Source: Ignavibacteriales bacterium UBA1304 (GTDB lineage Bacteria; Bacteroidota; Ignavibacteria; Ignavibacteriales; Ignavibacteriaceae). From it: a stretch of DNA of 49,463 nucleotides. Shown here piece after piece: positions 17,560-26,836 of this stretch. Under the pieces are notes generated by a model, which had not been told where the DNA came from, did no database searches, and worked only from the letters and a program-made list of their open reading frames with translations. The position numbers were made by a program, and so were the translations under genes. The stretch lies in contig DBTY01000031.1 of NCBI GenBank assembly GCA_002307295.1, positions 1-49,463 on the forward strand, written 5' to 3'. Positions within the stretch are counted from its first letter, which is position 1, and each line of letters begins with the position of its first letter.

Positions 17560-20500
17560 ATGGAAAAATTGATTAATAAGCTTAAGCTGAAAAATAAACG
17601 ACAAAATATTTTGTTATCTGTCGGAATTACTCCTTTATTGTTTTCTGAGATAAAAAATTCTGGACTTTTCGGTTTGGATTTCATTATCCTGTTAGCCATC
17701 TGCATCTTAACCGTTACCGGACTTTTAATCAAAATCTGGAAATTGAGAAAACATAATATCGCGCAAAATGAAACCGATGACTTTTTGCATAAAACGGAAA
17801 ACTACGCCGAAGATATTCTGGAATCTATTTCTGACGCATTTGTGGCTCTTGATAAAAACTATGTATATACTTACGTAAATAAAAATGCAGCTCTTATATT
17901 AAATAAAAAATTTGGTGAACTTGAAGGAAAACATATGTGGAGTGTTTTTCCGGAAAGCGAAGGGAATATTTTTTATGACAGCGTAATTAAAGCTGTAAAA
18001 GAACAAAAAATGATTCAATTTGACGATTATGCTCCAAAGTTTGACCGTTGGTTGGAAACAAGGATATATCCTTCAAAAAAAGGGATTTCTATATTCTTTC
18101 GGGATATTACAAAAAGAAAAAGCTCTGAAAAAAAAATAGAAGAGCAATTGTCAACTATAAAGGGAATTATTGAAAGCTCGGAAAGCTCGATATTTTCTGT
18201 GGATCTAAAATACTGCTATACAAGCTTTAATAGCGTACATGCTGCAACAATGCATAATATATACGGCGTAGATATTGAATCTGGACATTCGATATTGGAC
18301 TATATGTCCAATGAAGAAGATAAACTTAAAGCTAAAAAGAATTTAGATCGGGCGCTTAATGGGGAAACTTTTACAGAAGAAGCTTTTTCCGGAGATGAAA
18401 AATTATCAAGATTTTATTTTGATATAATACATAATCCTATACGCAATAACGATGATAAAGTAATTGGAGTCGCAGTTTTTTCGTTTGAAATTACTAAAAA
18501 GAAACAAAGCGAAGAACTTATTCGTTTGAATGAATTGCGGCTAAACTATTCCCTTGAAGCTGCGAGTCTCGGTTCGTGGGAAATAAATATAGCTACGGGT
18601 AAAATATGGCGATCGCTAAAACACGATCAAATATTTGGCTACGATAGAGCTTTGCCTGAATGGAGTTTTGACTTATTTTTAGAGCATATCTTACCTGAAG
18701 AGCGAAGAGGCGTGCAAGAACAATTCCAGGACGTTTTGGCTAATGGAACCGAATGGAGCTTTGAGTGCAGAATCAGACGAGCTGATGGGGTAATCCGCTG
18801 GATATGGGAAAAAGGAAGTCCTGAGGTTAACGATAATAACAAATCAATAACTTTGTTTGGGATAGTGCAGGACATTACAAACCGGAAACAGGTAGAAGCG
18901 GCTTTGAAGGAAAGCGAGGAAAAATTCCATGTCCTTGTAGAAAATGCGGCTGACGCATTTTATTTATTCAATTTAGAAGGTAAATTTTTAGAAGTAAACG
19001 ACCAGGCTTGCGAAACTCTTGGATATTCAAGAGCCGAGCTTTTAATAATGGGCGTGGCTGATATTGAACAAAATTTAGTCATTAGCGATGCAAGAAAAGC
19101 TTGGAATGAAATACAAATAGGAGAACCAGTTACAAGAAGAGGATATCAAAAAAGGAAAGACGGTAAAGAATTTCCAGTTGAAATAAGGTTAGTTTGCCTC
19201 ATATTTAAGGGTGAACGTTTGTTTATTGCGCTTGTGCGCGATATTACCGAACGGAAACATTCAGAAGATTTGCTGAAAGAAAGCGAGAAAAGATACAGGT
19301 ACCTTTTTGAAAACAATCCTCAAACAATGTGGATATATGATCTGGAAACGCTAAAGTTTCTTGAAGTAAATAATACAGCTATAAAGAATTATGGTTATTC
19401 CCGCGAAGAATTTTTAAGTATGACAATTAAGGATATCCGTCCTCCAGAAGATGTTCCTTTGCTTATGGAAAATGTTGCGTCTACTGTTAATCCTTTTTCT
19501 GAAAGCGGCGTATGGCGTCATCTTGATAAAAGCGGCAATCTGATTTATGTTGAGATTATATCGCATATTGTAACATTTAATAACCGCGAAGCCCGTTTAG
19601 TTATGACGAACAATGTGACAAAAAAAGTGCTTGCAGAACGGGAACTTGCCGAGTCTGAAGAAAAATATCGTTCGATATATGAAAATAGCAGCGTGGCCAT
19701 TTTGTTTTTGTCTACCGAAGGGAGAATACTTTCTGCAAATCAGGAAGCATGTCTTATGTTTGAAAGAACTGAAGAAGAAATGCTCTTGAATAATATCGAT
19801 AAATTTTTGGATATTGAAGACCCGAGACTGCCTGCTTTAGTAGAAGAAAGAAAATTAACCGGTAAGATAAAAGGCGAACTTAAATTTATTCGCAAAGACG
19901 GTTCTCGTTTTGCTGGAGAACTTTCTTCAATTATTGTTAAAGATAACGATAACAGCGAAAGAATCAGCATGGTAATTCGCGATCTTACAGAGCAGAAACA
20001 AGCTGAAGAAATGCTTAGAAAAAGCGAAGAAACATATCGTACAATTTTTGAATATTCGCCGCTTGCAGCTGTATTTTGGGATAGAAGCGCAAAAATTCTT
20101 TTTTGGAATAAAACGGCCTCGGATGTTTTTGGCTGGTCTGGCAAAGAAATGATTGGTAAAAAAATTACTGATTTTCTTGTCCTTGGACAAACTCAGGAAA
20201 ATTATAAAGACAACATTGATTCGCTTATCAAAGCAATGCCCCAAAGTGCAACTTTAGTTGAAAATACAAGAAAAGACGGAGTTGTTATTTTATGCGAATG
20301 GAACAATACGATTATTTATGATAAGTTTAACAATCCTTCTACAATTATTTCTATTGGTAAAGATGTTACTGAACAGAAAAGAATGGAAAAGGATATTTTA
20401 GAGTCCAGAGAAGAATTACGCGAGCTGGCCGCGCACCTTCAGACTATCAGGGAAGAAGAAAGAACCGCTATTGCTCGCGAAATGCACGACGATCTTGGTC

Positions 20501-21075
20501 AGCTTCTAACTTCTATAAAAATGAATCTGTCTTTATTAAGCAGAGAAATTGGAGTTAAAGATTCAAAAATAACGATACCTGAAATTGATGAAGAAATTAA
20601 ATCAATGGCGGGACTTATTGATAGATCGGTAAAAGGTTTAAGAAAACTAATTACAGAATTACGGCCTGAAGTATTAGATAATCTTGGAATTATTCAATCG
20701 TTGGAATGGGTAACTCAGGAATTTCAGGAAAAAACAAAAATTAGTTGTAAATTTGTAACTGATGTAACCGAACTTGATCTAAAAAAAGATTATGCTTTAG
20801 CTGTGTTCCGAATTACGCAGGAAGCGCTGACAAATATTGCGCGTCACGCAAAGGCTACTGACGTGAAAGTCAACTTGAATTATCAGGAAGACGTATTAAA
20901 ACTTGAAATAAAGGATAATGGAATTGGTTTTAATCCTGAAAAGCTGAAAAATAGGAACTCTTTTGGGCTGATAGGCATAAAAGAAAGAATTGTTTTGCTT
21001 GGCGGAAGTTTTGATATTTGGGGGCAGGTCGGGCAGGGAACAAAGATTAGTATTAGTATTCCACTTAAAAAATGA
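17560..21075 (+). CDS. 7-PAS NarL-type (HisKA_3) sensor kinase
   Basis: This 1171-residue kinase has a hydrophobic N-terminus (one or two TM segments at about residues 20-55) with essentially no periplasmic domain. About seven tandem PAS domains follow between residues 81 and 945. The HisKA_3 dimerisation domain holds the phosphoacceptor in MHDDLGQLL (His976), and a NarX/DesK-type ATPase domain shows the ITQEALTN and DNGIGFNP motifs. It ends 9 bases before a LuxR-type regulator, its evident partner. One PAS (about 455-570) is closely similar to the fourth PAS of the preceding kinase, suggesting domain exchange between neighbours. I prefer ATG 17560; GTG 17548 is in frame and neither has an SD. 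Confidence 0.93.
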   Translation: MEKLINKLKLKNKRQNILLSVGITPLLFSEIKNSGLFGLDFIILLAICILTVTGLLIKIWKLRKHNIAQNETDDFLHKTENYAEDILESISDAFVALDKNYVYTYVNKNAALILNKKFGELEGKHMWSVFPESEGNIFYDSVIKAVKEQKMIQFDDYAPKFDRWLETRIYPSKKGISIFFRDITKRKSSEKKIEEQLSTIKGIIESSESSIFSVDLKYCYTSFNSVHAATMHNIYGVDIESGHSILDYMSNEEDKLKAKKNLDRALNGETFTEEAFSGDEKLSRFYFDIIHNPIRNNDDKVIGVAVFSFEITKKKQSEELIRLNELRLNYSLEAASLGSWEINIATGKIWRSLKHDQIFGYDRALPEWSFDLFLEHILPEERRGVQEQFQDVLANGTEWSFECRIRRADGVIRWIWEKGSPEVNDNNKSITLFGIVQDITNRKQVEAALKESEEKFHVLVENAADAFYLFNLEGKFLEVNDQACETLGYSRAELLIMGVADIEQNLVISDARKAWNEIQIGEPVTRRGYQKRKDGKEFPVEIRLVCLIFKGERLFIALVRDITERKHSEDLLKESEKRYRYLFENNPQTMWIYDLETLKFLEVNNTAIKNYGYSREEFLSMTIKDIRPPEDVPLLMENVASTVNPFSESGVWRHLDKSGNLIYVEIISHIVTFNNREARLVMTNNVTKKVLAERELAESEEKYRSIYENSSVAILFLSTEGRILSANQEACLMFERTEEEMLLNNIDKFLDIEDPRLPALVEERKLTGKIKGELKFIRKDGSRFAGELSSIIVKDNDNSERISMVIRDLTEQKQAEEMLRKSEETYRTIFEYSPLAAVFWDRSAKILFWNKTASDVFGWSGKEMIGKKITDFLVLGQTQENYKDNIDSLIKAMPQSATLVENTRKDGVVILCEWNNTIIYDKFNNPSTIISIGKDVTEQKRMEKDILESREELRELAAHLQTIREEERTAIAREMHDDLGQLLTSIKMNLSLLSREIGVKDSKITIPEIDEEIKSMAGLIDRSVKGLRKLITELRPEVLDNLGIIQSLEWVTQEFQEKTKISCKFVTDVTELDLKKDYALAVFRITQEALTNIARHAKATDVKVNLNYQEDVLKLEIKDNGIGFNPEKLKNRNSFGLIGIKERIVLLGGSFDIWGQVGQGTKISISIPLKK

Positions 21076-21084
21076 GTTTTGTAA

Positions 21085-21714
21085 ATGAAAGTTTTTATTG
21101 CTGACGACCACATATTGATAAGAGAAGGTCTAAAAAAAATACTTAAATGCGAAAGCGATTTAGACGTAGTTGGCGATACCGGCGACGCTTTTGAAGTAGC
21201 TCCATTCATAAGAGAAAATGAAGTAGACGTTTTAATTCTTGATTTGAATCTGCCGGAAAAAAGCGGATTGGAAATACTCAAAGAAGTTAAAGTGATTAAA
21301 CCGTCGCTGCATGTTTTGATCCTAAGTATGAATCCGGAAGATCGCTTTGCTACGCGAACTTTAAAGGCGGGAGCATCAGGGTATATCACAAAAGAAAGCG
21401 CCCCTGAAGAGCTGATTAAAGCTATACGGAAAGTTTCTTCAGGAGGTAAGTACGTAAGCCAGGCTCTTGCGGAGAAATTGGCGTTTGATTTGGATTTATC
21501 TGTAAAAAAATCGTGTCAGGATTTATTATCTGACCGTGAGTTTGAAATACTACGATTTATCGCTAACGGAAAATCTCAGACGGATATCGCTTCTGATTTA
21601 TCGCTTAGCCCGAGCACTGTCAATACTTATAGAAGCCGAATACTTGACAAACTAAACCTGAAAACAAATGCAGACCTTATTTATTATGCTTTACAAAATA
21701 AGCTCGTTGAGTAA
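21085..21714 (+). CDS. NarL/LuxR-family response regulator
   Basis: This 209-residue DNA-binding regulator has an N-terminal receiver with Asp8/Asp9, phosphoacceptor Asp53 (ILDLNLP), Ser and Lys switch residues (ILSM, ITKE), and a C-terminal LuxR-type helix-turn-helix at about residues 145-209. The HTH shows LSDREFEILRFIANG and SPSTVNTYRSRILDKL. It is only 9 bases downstream of the HisKA_3 kinase, the classical pairing for this family. Repeated TTTGTAG/CTACAAA heptamers around the next gene are candidate target sites. All functional residues are present. Confidence 0.95.
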   Translation: MKVFIADDHILIREGLKKILKCESDLDVVGDTGDAFEVAPFIRENEVDVLILDLNLPEKSGLEILKEVKVIKPSLHVLILSMNPEDRFATRTLKAGASGYITKESAPEELIKAIRKVSSGGKYVSQALAEKLAFDLDLSVKKSCQDLLSDREFEILRFIANGKSQTDIASDLSLSPSTVNTYRSRILDKLNLKTNADLIYYALQNKLVE

Positions 21715-21740
21715 TTACGCGGCTTTACGTAGCTGAAATA

Positions 21741-21823
21741 CTACAAAAAAATCAACAAACACACTACATAATACTTTTAATATTAGTCTTATTCTTGTAA
21801 TGTAATATTTAATAATTTTGTAG
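21741..21823. promoter_or_regulatory. CTACAAA/TTTGTAG heptamer pair before the lone receiver gene
   Basis: CTACAAA at 21741-21747 and its exact complement TTTGTAG at 21817-21823 bracket the promoter region of the receiver at 21840, the second one 16 bases before its ATG. The same pair recurs immediately after that gene. NarL-type regulators bind heptamer arrangements, so these are candidate sites for the regulator just upstream; the assignment is inference. Confidence 0.35.
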
Positions 21824-21839
21824 CTTCGCGGGATGTAAA

Positions 21840-22208
21840 ATGATTGATGTATTTGTAGTTGAGGATGCAGAAAATGTAAGAAAGAGCCTGAAACGGATAA
21901 TTTCCTTTCTTGAGGGGGTTGAGTTGATGGGAGAGGCTGGAGATGTTTCCAGCGCGCTTAAACAACTAAAATCTCTAAAGCCTCAAATTATGATAATTGA
22001 TATAAATCTGCCGGACGGAAGCGGATTTGATATTTTACAGGAAGTAAAAAAGAATATTCCTGAAGCTATTTGCATAATCCTTTCTAATTATTCTGCTATT
22101 CAATATCGTAAAAAAGCTAAAGAATTAGGAGCCGACTATTTCTTTGATAAAACTGCTGAATTTGAAAAAGTATTTGCTATTCTTGAAGACCTTTCATTAA
22201 AACAATAA
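21840..22208 (+). CDS. stand-alone response regulator receiver
   Basis: This 122-residue receiver-only protein resembles the N-terminal half of LuxR-type regulators (VFVVEDAENVRKSL) but lacks any HTH. The phosphoacceptor is Asp54 (IIDINLP), the switch residue is Ser (ILSNY) and the Lys lies in FDKTAEF. Its sequence style is that of the NarL receiver family, so it may be a truncated relative acting as a phosphate sink or a protein-binding switch for the two neighbouring kinases. It stands alone, with 125 bases before it and 137 after. Confidence 0.9.
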   Translation: MIDVFVVEDAENVRKSLKRIISFLEGVELMGEAGDVSSALKQLKSLKPQIMIIDINLPDGSGFDILQEVKKNIPEAICIILSNYSAIQYRKKAKELGADYFFDKTAEFEKVFAILEDLSLKQ

Positions 22209-22215
22209 TCTACAA

Positions 22216-22237
22216 TTTGTAGTTGTAACGCTACAAA
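22216..22237. repeat. TTTGTAG-CTACAAA inverted repeat after the receiver gene
   Basis: TTTGTAG (22216-22222), an 8-base spacer, and CTACAAA (22231-22237) lie directly after the receiver stop codon. There is no T-run after it, so termination is doubtful. It repeats the heptamers found before the gene and may be an operator for the next kinase. Confidence 0.4.
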
Positions 22238-22297
22238 TAACAAATCCAAAACCTTACAAAACTTTCATTAATCTGTCTATATTTTAGCCTCTACCAA

Positions 22298-22332
22298 TTA
22301 GATAAGTTTCTCTTAGAAATTAAATTATCTAA
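22298..22332 (+). promoter_or_regulatory. stem-loop abutting the RBS of the hybrid kinase
   Basis: TTAGATAA (22298-22305) pairs with TTATCTAA (22325-22332), with an inner TTTC/GAAA pair. The right arm touches the AAAGG ribosome-binding site just before ATG 22346. It could act as a translational hairpin or as an operator palindrome. Confidence 0.4.
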
Positions 22333-22345
22333 AAGGAAAACTAAA

Positions 22346-25321
22346 ATGAAAACAAGTGAATATAAAAAATCGTTTAGAACATTTTTGCTCTTCGCTTTAA
22401 CGATAATTTTCATTTTTGTAGCGAGTTATAAATATTTATCCAATAACTCCGAAATGTGGCTTGTACTTGCAATTTTAGATTTGGCCGCTTTAGCAGGAGC
22501 CTTTATGGTATTATTGTGGAGCAAAAATGTGGAAAATGAAAAAGATCCTAATTCGGATTTTGAAACAGAGATGATTTCAAAAAATTACGCTTTAATTAAA
22601 AAGTTTAATCTGCTTTCGCGCTATTCTAATGATATTATCATTTTATTAGATGAAGATTTACAAATAGTTGATATAAATCAAAAAGCTCTTGACGTTTATG
22701 GATATACAAGAGAAGAAGCAGTGAAAATGAATATAAAAGACTTAAGAGCTTTTTCAGTAAAAAAGGATTTCAATCAGCTTATAAAAGAAATTGGCGACCA
22801 TGACGGGCTGATTTTTGAGACTCTCCATAAAAAGAAAAACGGATATGTTTTTCCAGTAGACGCAAGTTACAGAATGGTAATAAGCGAAGGAAGAAAATAT
22901 TATCAGGGAGTTCTAAATGATATCACGGAAAAAAAAGGCAACCAGCAGAGAATTGAAAGACTAAGAAGTATCAGAGCCGTTTCAAGCGGCGTAAATAAAA
23001 CGATTATCAGAGTAAAAAGCCAAAGAGTTATATTTGAAAGGTCCTGCGAGCTTGGAGTAAAAGAAGGGTTGTTTAGCGCAGTATGGATTGGGCTACTTGA
23101 TAAAGAAGATAAATTATCTGCCGCAGCATATAACGGAATTGAAGAACAGGATGTGCAGACTATTTGCGACTTCATAAATTCCGAAACAGAAAAATCGGAT
23201 CCGATAACAAAGTGTATTTTTACCGGCAGACATCAGATAGTTAATAGACCGAACATAGAAGAAACCCTTCCTGCATTTGAATACAAATCCTGCGCAGTTT
23301 TCCCTTTGGCAGCATTAAGTAGACTGAAAGGAGTAATGGTGTTTTATTCTGAAACAGAAAACTTTTTTGATTTGGAACAAATAGATTTAATTGATGAAAT
23401 GACTTCAGATATTTCTTTCTCTATAGATTATCTCGAAAAAGAAAAAAAGCATAGAAAGAGCGAAGAGGAAATATTAAGACTATCCAGAGCGGCAGAACAA
23501 AGTCCGGTTTCAATTATAATGACAAATAATGAAGGGATAATAGAATATGCGAATTCAAAAACATTGGAATTGACCGGCTATACAAAAGAAGAATTAATTG
23601 GACAAAATGCAAGCGTATTCAAAAGTGGTTATACGACTCAAAACGAATATCAAAAATTATGGGATGTTATTAGCTCGGGCGAAGACTGGTCGGGTGAATT
23701 TCTAACTAAAAAGAAAGACGGCCTGCTTTTTTGGGAACATGCGTCAATTTCTCCTATAAGAAACTGCATAGGCGAAATAACGGGATACCTCTCTATTAAA
23801 GAAGATATTACTGAACAAAAAAACAGAGAAATAGAAAAGAACCGCATGTTCGATTATTCTCTAGATATGCTTTCAATTGCAAGTTTTGATTGTTGCTTTA
23901 GACGATTAAATCCAGCCTGGAAAAATACGTTTGGTTGGAGCGAATTAGAACTAAAAAGTAAACCGTTTATAGAATTTATACACCCGGATGATAAGGAAGA
24001 AACATTAATTGCAGCGGAAAAACTAATGAGCGGCGAAGAAGTAATAAATTTTGAAAACAGGTTCTTATGTAAAGATGGCGGCTATAAATGGCTGAGTTGG
24101 AAGTCGCTTCCATTAGTTCAGGATAGAGAAGTATTTTCTGTAACAAGAGATATAACAGAACAAAAGAAAAATAACGATGCTCTTGTTGAAGCTAAAGAGA
24201 GAGCTGAAGAAGCTAATAGAATTAAAACTAACTTTCTTGCAAATATGAGTCACGAACTCCGTACGCCTCTTGTAGGAATACTTGGGTATGCAGAAATTAT
24301 AAAAAGCGATTTTGAAAATCCTGAATTAAGCCACTATGCTGAACGTATTTTGAAATGCGGAAATCGGCTTAAAGATGCTGTTAATCTGATATTAGATCTG
24401 TCGTCAATAGAATCTGAAGTTATTGAGATAAATAAAACCGACGTAAATATTAACGATTTAATTGTTGAAGCAGTAGAGCCTTTCAGGCAGGAAGCTGAAA
24501 GTAAGAATTTGGATTTTACAGTTACGGAACGCTTTGATAATGTGACCGCAAAGTTTGACGAGAGAATGTTGTATACATTGATATCTAATATTGTAAACAA
24601 TGCGGTAAAGTACACAGATAAAGGCGGAATATTTATAGAAGCAAAAATTGAAATTTCCGATGGCAAAAAAGAATTAATAATAAAAATTGAAGATACCGGG
24701 ATAGGAATAGATAAAGATAATTTAAGTATGGTATTTGAACCATTTAGACAGGTAAGCGAAGGAATAGGCAGGGGGTTTGAAGGAACTGGACTTGGTTTAA
24801 CAATATCTAAAAAGTTTGTAGAACTAATGAAAGGAGAACTAACCGTGGAAAGTGAATTAAATAAAGGCTCAATCTTTACAGTAGCTCTTCCGCTTGAAGA
24901 AGTTTATGGAATTTACGGTATTGACCGTGAAAACGAAAAATCTTCAGAATACATTAATAAAAAATTAACGACTCTGGTAATAGAAAACGATCCAATTTCA
25001 ATCAGTTTTTTACGAATTGCGCTAAAGGAATTATGTGAAATTGAATACACTTGCCAGGGAGAAGAAGCTATTGAAATGGCTAAGATCAGAAATTACGACG
25101 TAATCCTTATAGATATTAATCCAGGCAAAGGATGGGAAGGCATGTCGGTTGTTAGAGAAATAAGAAAACTTGAACAATATAAAAATACCCCAATCATTGC
25201 AATTACCGCTTTTGCGCTAAAGGAAGAAGAAGAAATATTTCTGAAAAACGGATGCAACCATTATATCTCAAAACCGTTTGGCAAACAGCAGCTTATTGAT
25301 TATATCGGGAAGCTATTTTAA
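22346..25321 (+). CDS. hybrid sensor histidine kinase (PAS/GAF, C-terminal REC)
   Basis: This 991-residue hybrid kinase has two closely spaced TM helices (about residues 12-31 and 40-60) with almost no periplasmic loop. It then has PAS (about 90-205), GAF (about 215-370) and two more PAS domains (about 380-495 and 500-610). HisKA follows with MSHELRTPL (His636), then HATPase_c (NAVKYTDKG, DTGIGID, GTGLGLTI) and a C-terminal receiver (about 873-990, Asp923 in LIDINPG). The receiver start reads VIENDP rather than the usual VEDN, but the acidic pair (Glu-Asn-Asp) is partly kept. AAAGG serves as SD, possibly masked by the stem-loop at 22298-22332. No output regulator is attached, so phosphate probably passes to a separate protein. 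Confidence 0.93.
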   Translation: MKTSEYKKSFRTFLLFALTIIFIFVASYKYLSNNSEMWLVLAILDLAALAGAFMVLLWSKNVENEKDPNSDFETEMISKNYALIKKFNLLSRYSNDIIILLDEDLQIVDINQKALDVYGYTREEAVKMNIKDLRAFSVKKDFNQLIKEIGDHDGLIFETLHKKKNGYVFPVDASYRMVISEGRKYYQGVLNDITEKKGNQQRIERLRSIRAVSSGVNKTIIRVKSQRVIFERSCELGVKEGLFSAVWIGLLDKEDKLSAAAYNGIEEQDVQTICDFINSETEKSDPITKCIFTGRHQIVNRPNIEETLPAFEYKSCAVFPLAALSRLKGVMVFYSETENFFDLEQIDLIDEMTSDISFSIDYLEKEKKHRKSEEEILRLSRAAEQSPVSIIMTNNEGIIEYANSKTLELTGYTKEELIGQNASVFKSGYTTQNEYQKLWDVISSGEDWSGEFLTKKKDGLLFWEHASISPIRNCIGEITGYLSIKEDITEQKNREIEKNRMFDYSLDMLSIASFDCCFRRLNPAWKNTFGWSELELKSKPFIEFIHPDDKEETLIAAEKLMSGEEVINFENRFLCKDGGYKWLSWKSLPLVQDREVFSVTRDITEQKKNNDALVEAKERAEEANRIKTNFLANMSHELRTPLVGILGYAEIIKSDFENPELSHYAERILKCGNRLKDAVNLILDLSSIESEVIEINKTDVNINDLIVEAVEPFRQEAESKNLDFTVTERFDNVTAKFDERMLYTLISNIVNNAVKYTDKGGIFIEAKIEISDGKKELIIKIEDTGIGIDKDNLSMVFEPFRQVSEGIGRGFEGTGLGLTISKKFVELMKGELTVESELNKGSIFTVALPLEEVYGIYGIDRENEKSSEYINKKLTTLVIENDPISISFLRIALKELCEIEYTCQGEEAIEMAKIRNYDVILIDINPGKGWEGMSVVREIRKLEQYKNTPIIAITAFALKEEEEIFLKNGCNHYISKPFGKQQLIDYIGKLF

Positions 25322-25639
25322 GATCGCTAAAATATGCTTGACTATAGTTTTGATACTAAAAAATAAAGTAAAAAAGTTCTTTGAAAATATTGTCGTATAG
25401 AAACGAAGATACTGCTAAAGGGATCTGCCAAAATCTTGTTGAAACTGCAAACTCAGAAGGCGATAATAACAGCCTTAATATGGATATATAAAATTGTAAG
25501 CGCCCATTGGTTTATATAAAATTGTTTGGGTTAAAAAGTAATTTGTTGGATATTTGTATGGGAATAGATTGTCTGGCGGCGGATCCCCAATTGCAGCTCT
25601 TTCTTTATATTGCCCTGACTTTTGCGTAATGTAAGCGTT
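25322..25639. other. 318-base interval with open but startless frames
   Basis: No gene is convincing here. On the minus strand, the frame of the DUF123 gene stays open for 54 codons past its TGA stop (25639 down to 25475), without an internal start near the beginning. On the plus strand a 36-codon frame runs 25381-25491. Both may be decayed gene remnants or chance. I see no terminator with a good T-run. Confidence 0.4.
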
Positions 25640-26104
25640 TCAGAAATCGGAGGCTTTAATTTCGTTAAAAAGTTTTAGAATTACATCTCCCCAAATTAGT
25701 TCATCAAATAATGGTTTATGAGGCGAATAAAACAAATGACTATAGCATTTGCAGTCTGAGGAGCCAAATTTATTTATGGGAGAAATAAATTTTAGGCTTA
25801 ATTTATCTGCCGCAAAATGCTCCAGCTCTTTGCTGCCTTCGGAAAAATAAATATCAACGATTGAAGATTCGTTTTTTAAGTAATCAATATGCCAATGAGG
25901 ATTTGACGTTTTTGAAATATGATGTTTTAGTCTGCCTGAAATACCGCCAGAGCCAACTGCGCTGCCCACGTAAAGGTAGTAGCCTTTTTTTAGAAATACG
26001 TCGCCAAGCGAGCCGATAGTTAATTTTTTATTTAATCTTAGATATAAAACTAAAATATATATGCCTTTTACTGGAGGCTTTTTTATTTCGTTAGTATTTT
26101 GCAT
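25640..26104 (-). CDS. DUF123 (GIY-YIG-like) family protein
   Basis: This 154-residue protein belongs to the DUF123 group of GIY-YIG-like proteins. It shows the GIYILVLYL start, the GYYLYVGSAVGSGGISGRLKHH core and the HWHIDYL motif, followed by a C-terminal segment with FGSSDCKCYSHLF. DUF123 occurs alone or fused to endonuclease III and is thought to be nuclease-related; no activity is established. Length is usual for the stand-alone form. It is divergent from the small secreted protein at 26221 and has no evident operon partner. The frame remains open for 54 codons after the stop, which is noted separately. Confidence 0.85.
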   Translation of the reverse strand: MQNTNEIKKPPVKGIYILVLYLRLNKKLTIGSLGDVFLKKGYYLYVGSAVGSGGISGRLKHHISKTSNPHWHIDYLKNESSIVDIYFSEGSKELEHFAADKLSLKFISPINKFGSSDCKCYSHLFYSPHKPLFDELIWGDVILKLFNEIKASDF

Positions 26105-26220
26105 GCATAAAAATAAGGAAAATTACTTATTGCAGAAATCAATAATCAATTTTAATATCTGGCATATGTAGATAAATATATTTAAGTTATCTCCATTACG
26201 ATAAAAAAAGGGAGTTGAAA

Positions 26221-26688
26221 ATGAAAATTAAACTGACGGCGGTTATAGTAAGCGTATTATTATTCATTTCCGTATGTAAAGCGCAAACAAATATGGCTGA
26301 AGAAGAAATGCCGTTGGTTATAGTTTCCGTTGATGTAAAGGCAGTTAACGAGTTATATGCTACTACTTGGGTCTCAAAATCAATTCCTCCATCCGAAGGA
26401 AAACAGTTTAATAAGTTTGTATTTGACTTAGAAATTGCCGTAAAATTAGAAAATGGCAAAATATGGGATAAACCGTTTATAGTTATGTGCCAAACTCCTG
26501 ACGATGGAAAGTTCTATTACGTTTTAAATAACGAACGACTACCGCTGACAGATAAATCATTTAATTATTTCCGGGTTAATGTGGATTCAAGGAAGAAAGG
26601 CTTTGCAAAAGCGAAACTATTTAGTTATAAAAAGGAAGGGGATGAGCAAGGCGACATGATAAATAGTTTTCCGTTTTACATGAAATAA
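26221..26688 (+). CDS. small exported protein of unknown function
   Basis: I do not recognise this 155-residue protein. It has a clear signal peptide (MKIKLTAVIVSVLLFISVC, then KAQ) and a soluble, beta-rich body of about 130 residues. That body has aromatic and charged motifs such as ATTWVSKSIPPSEGKQFNKF and a GKFYYVLNNERLPL segment. It is probably periplasmic or secreted. I chose ATG 26221, which has GGGAG six bases upstream; an in-frame TTG at 26215 would place the start inside that SD. It stands alone, with 148 bases before the AraC gene. Confidence 0.75.
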   Translation: MKIKLTAVIVSVLLFISVCKAQTNMAEEEMPLVIVSVDVKAVNELYATTWVSKSIPPSEGKQFNKFVFDLEIAVKLENGKIWDKPFIVMCQTPDDGKFYYVLNNERLPLTDKSFNYFRVNVDSRKKGFAKAKLFSYKKEGDEQGDMINSFPFYMK

Positions 26689-26836
26689 AAACTATCAGAT
26701 ACTATTATGCTACTATTAATATTAAGATAATTTACTAACCGATAAAATATAATTATTTTAAAGCTTTTGAATTAAGTTGAATTTTTTCTTTTAATAAAAC
26801 GTTATCTTTTAAAATAATTATTGACGGCAAGCTCTA

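Noticed and set aside
25381..25491. 36-codon plus-strand frame downstream of the hybrid kinase
   Set aside because: TTG start without SD, no recognisable domain, and it overlaps the open minus-strand frame. Not enough for a gene call.
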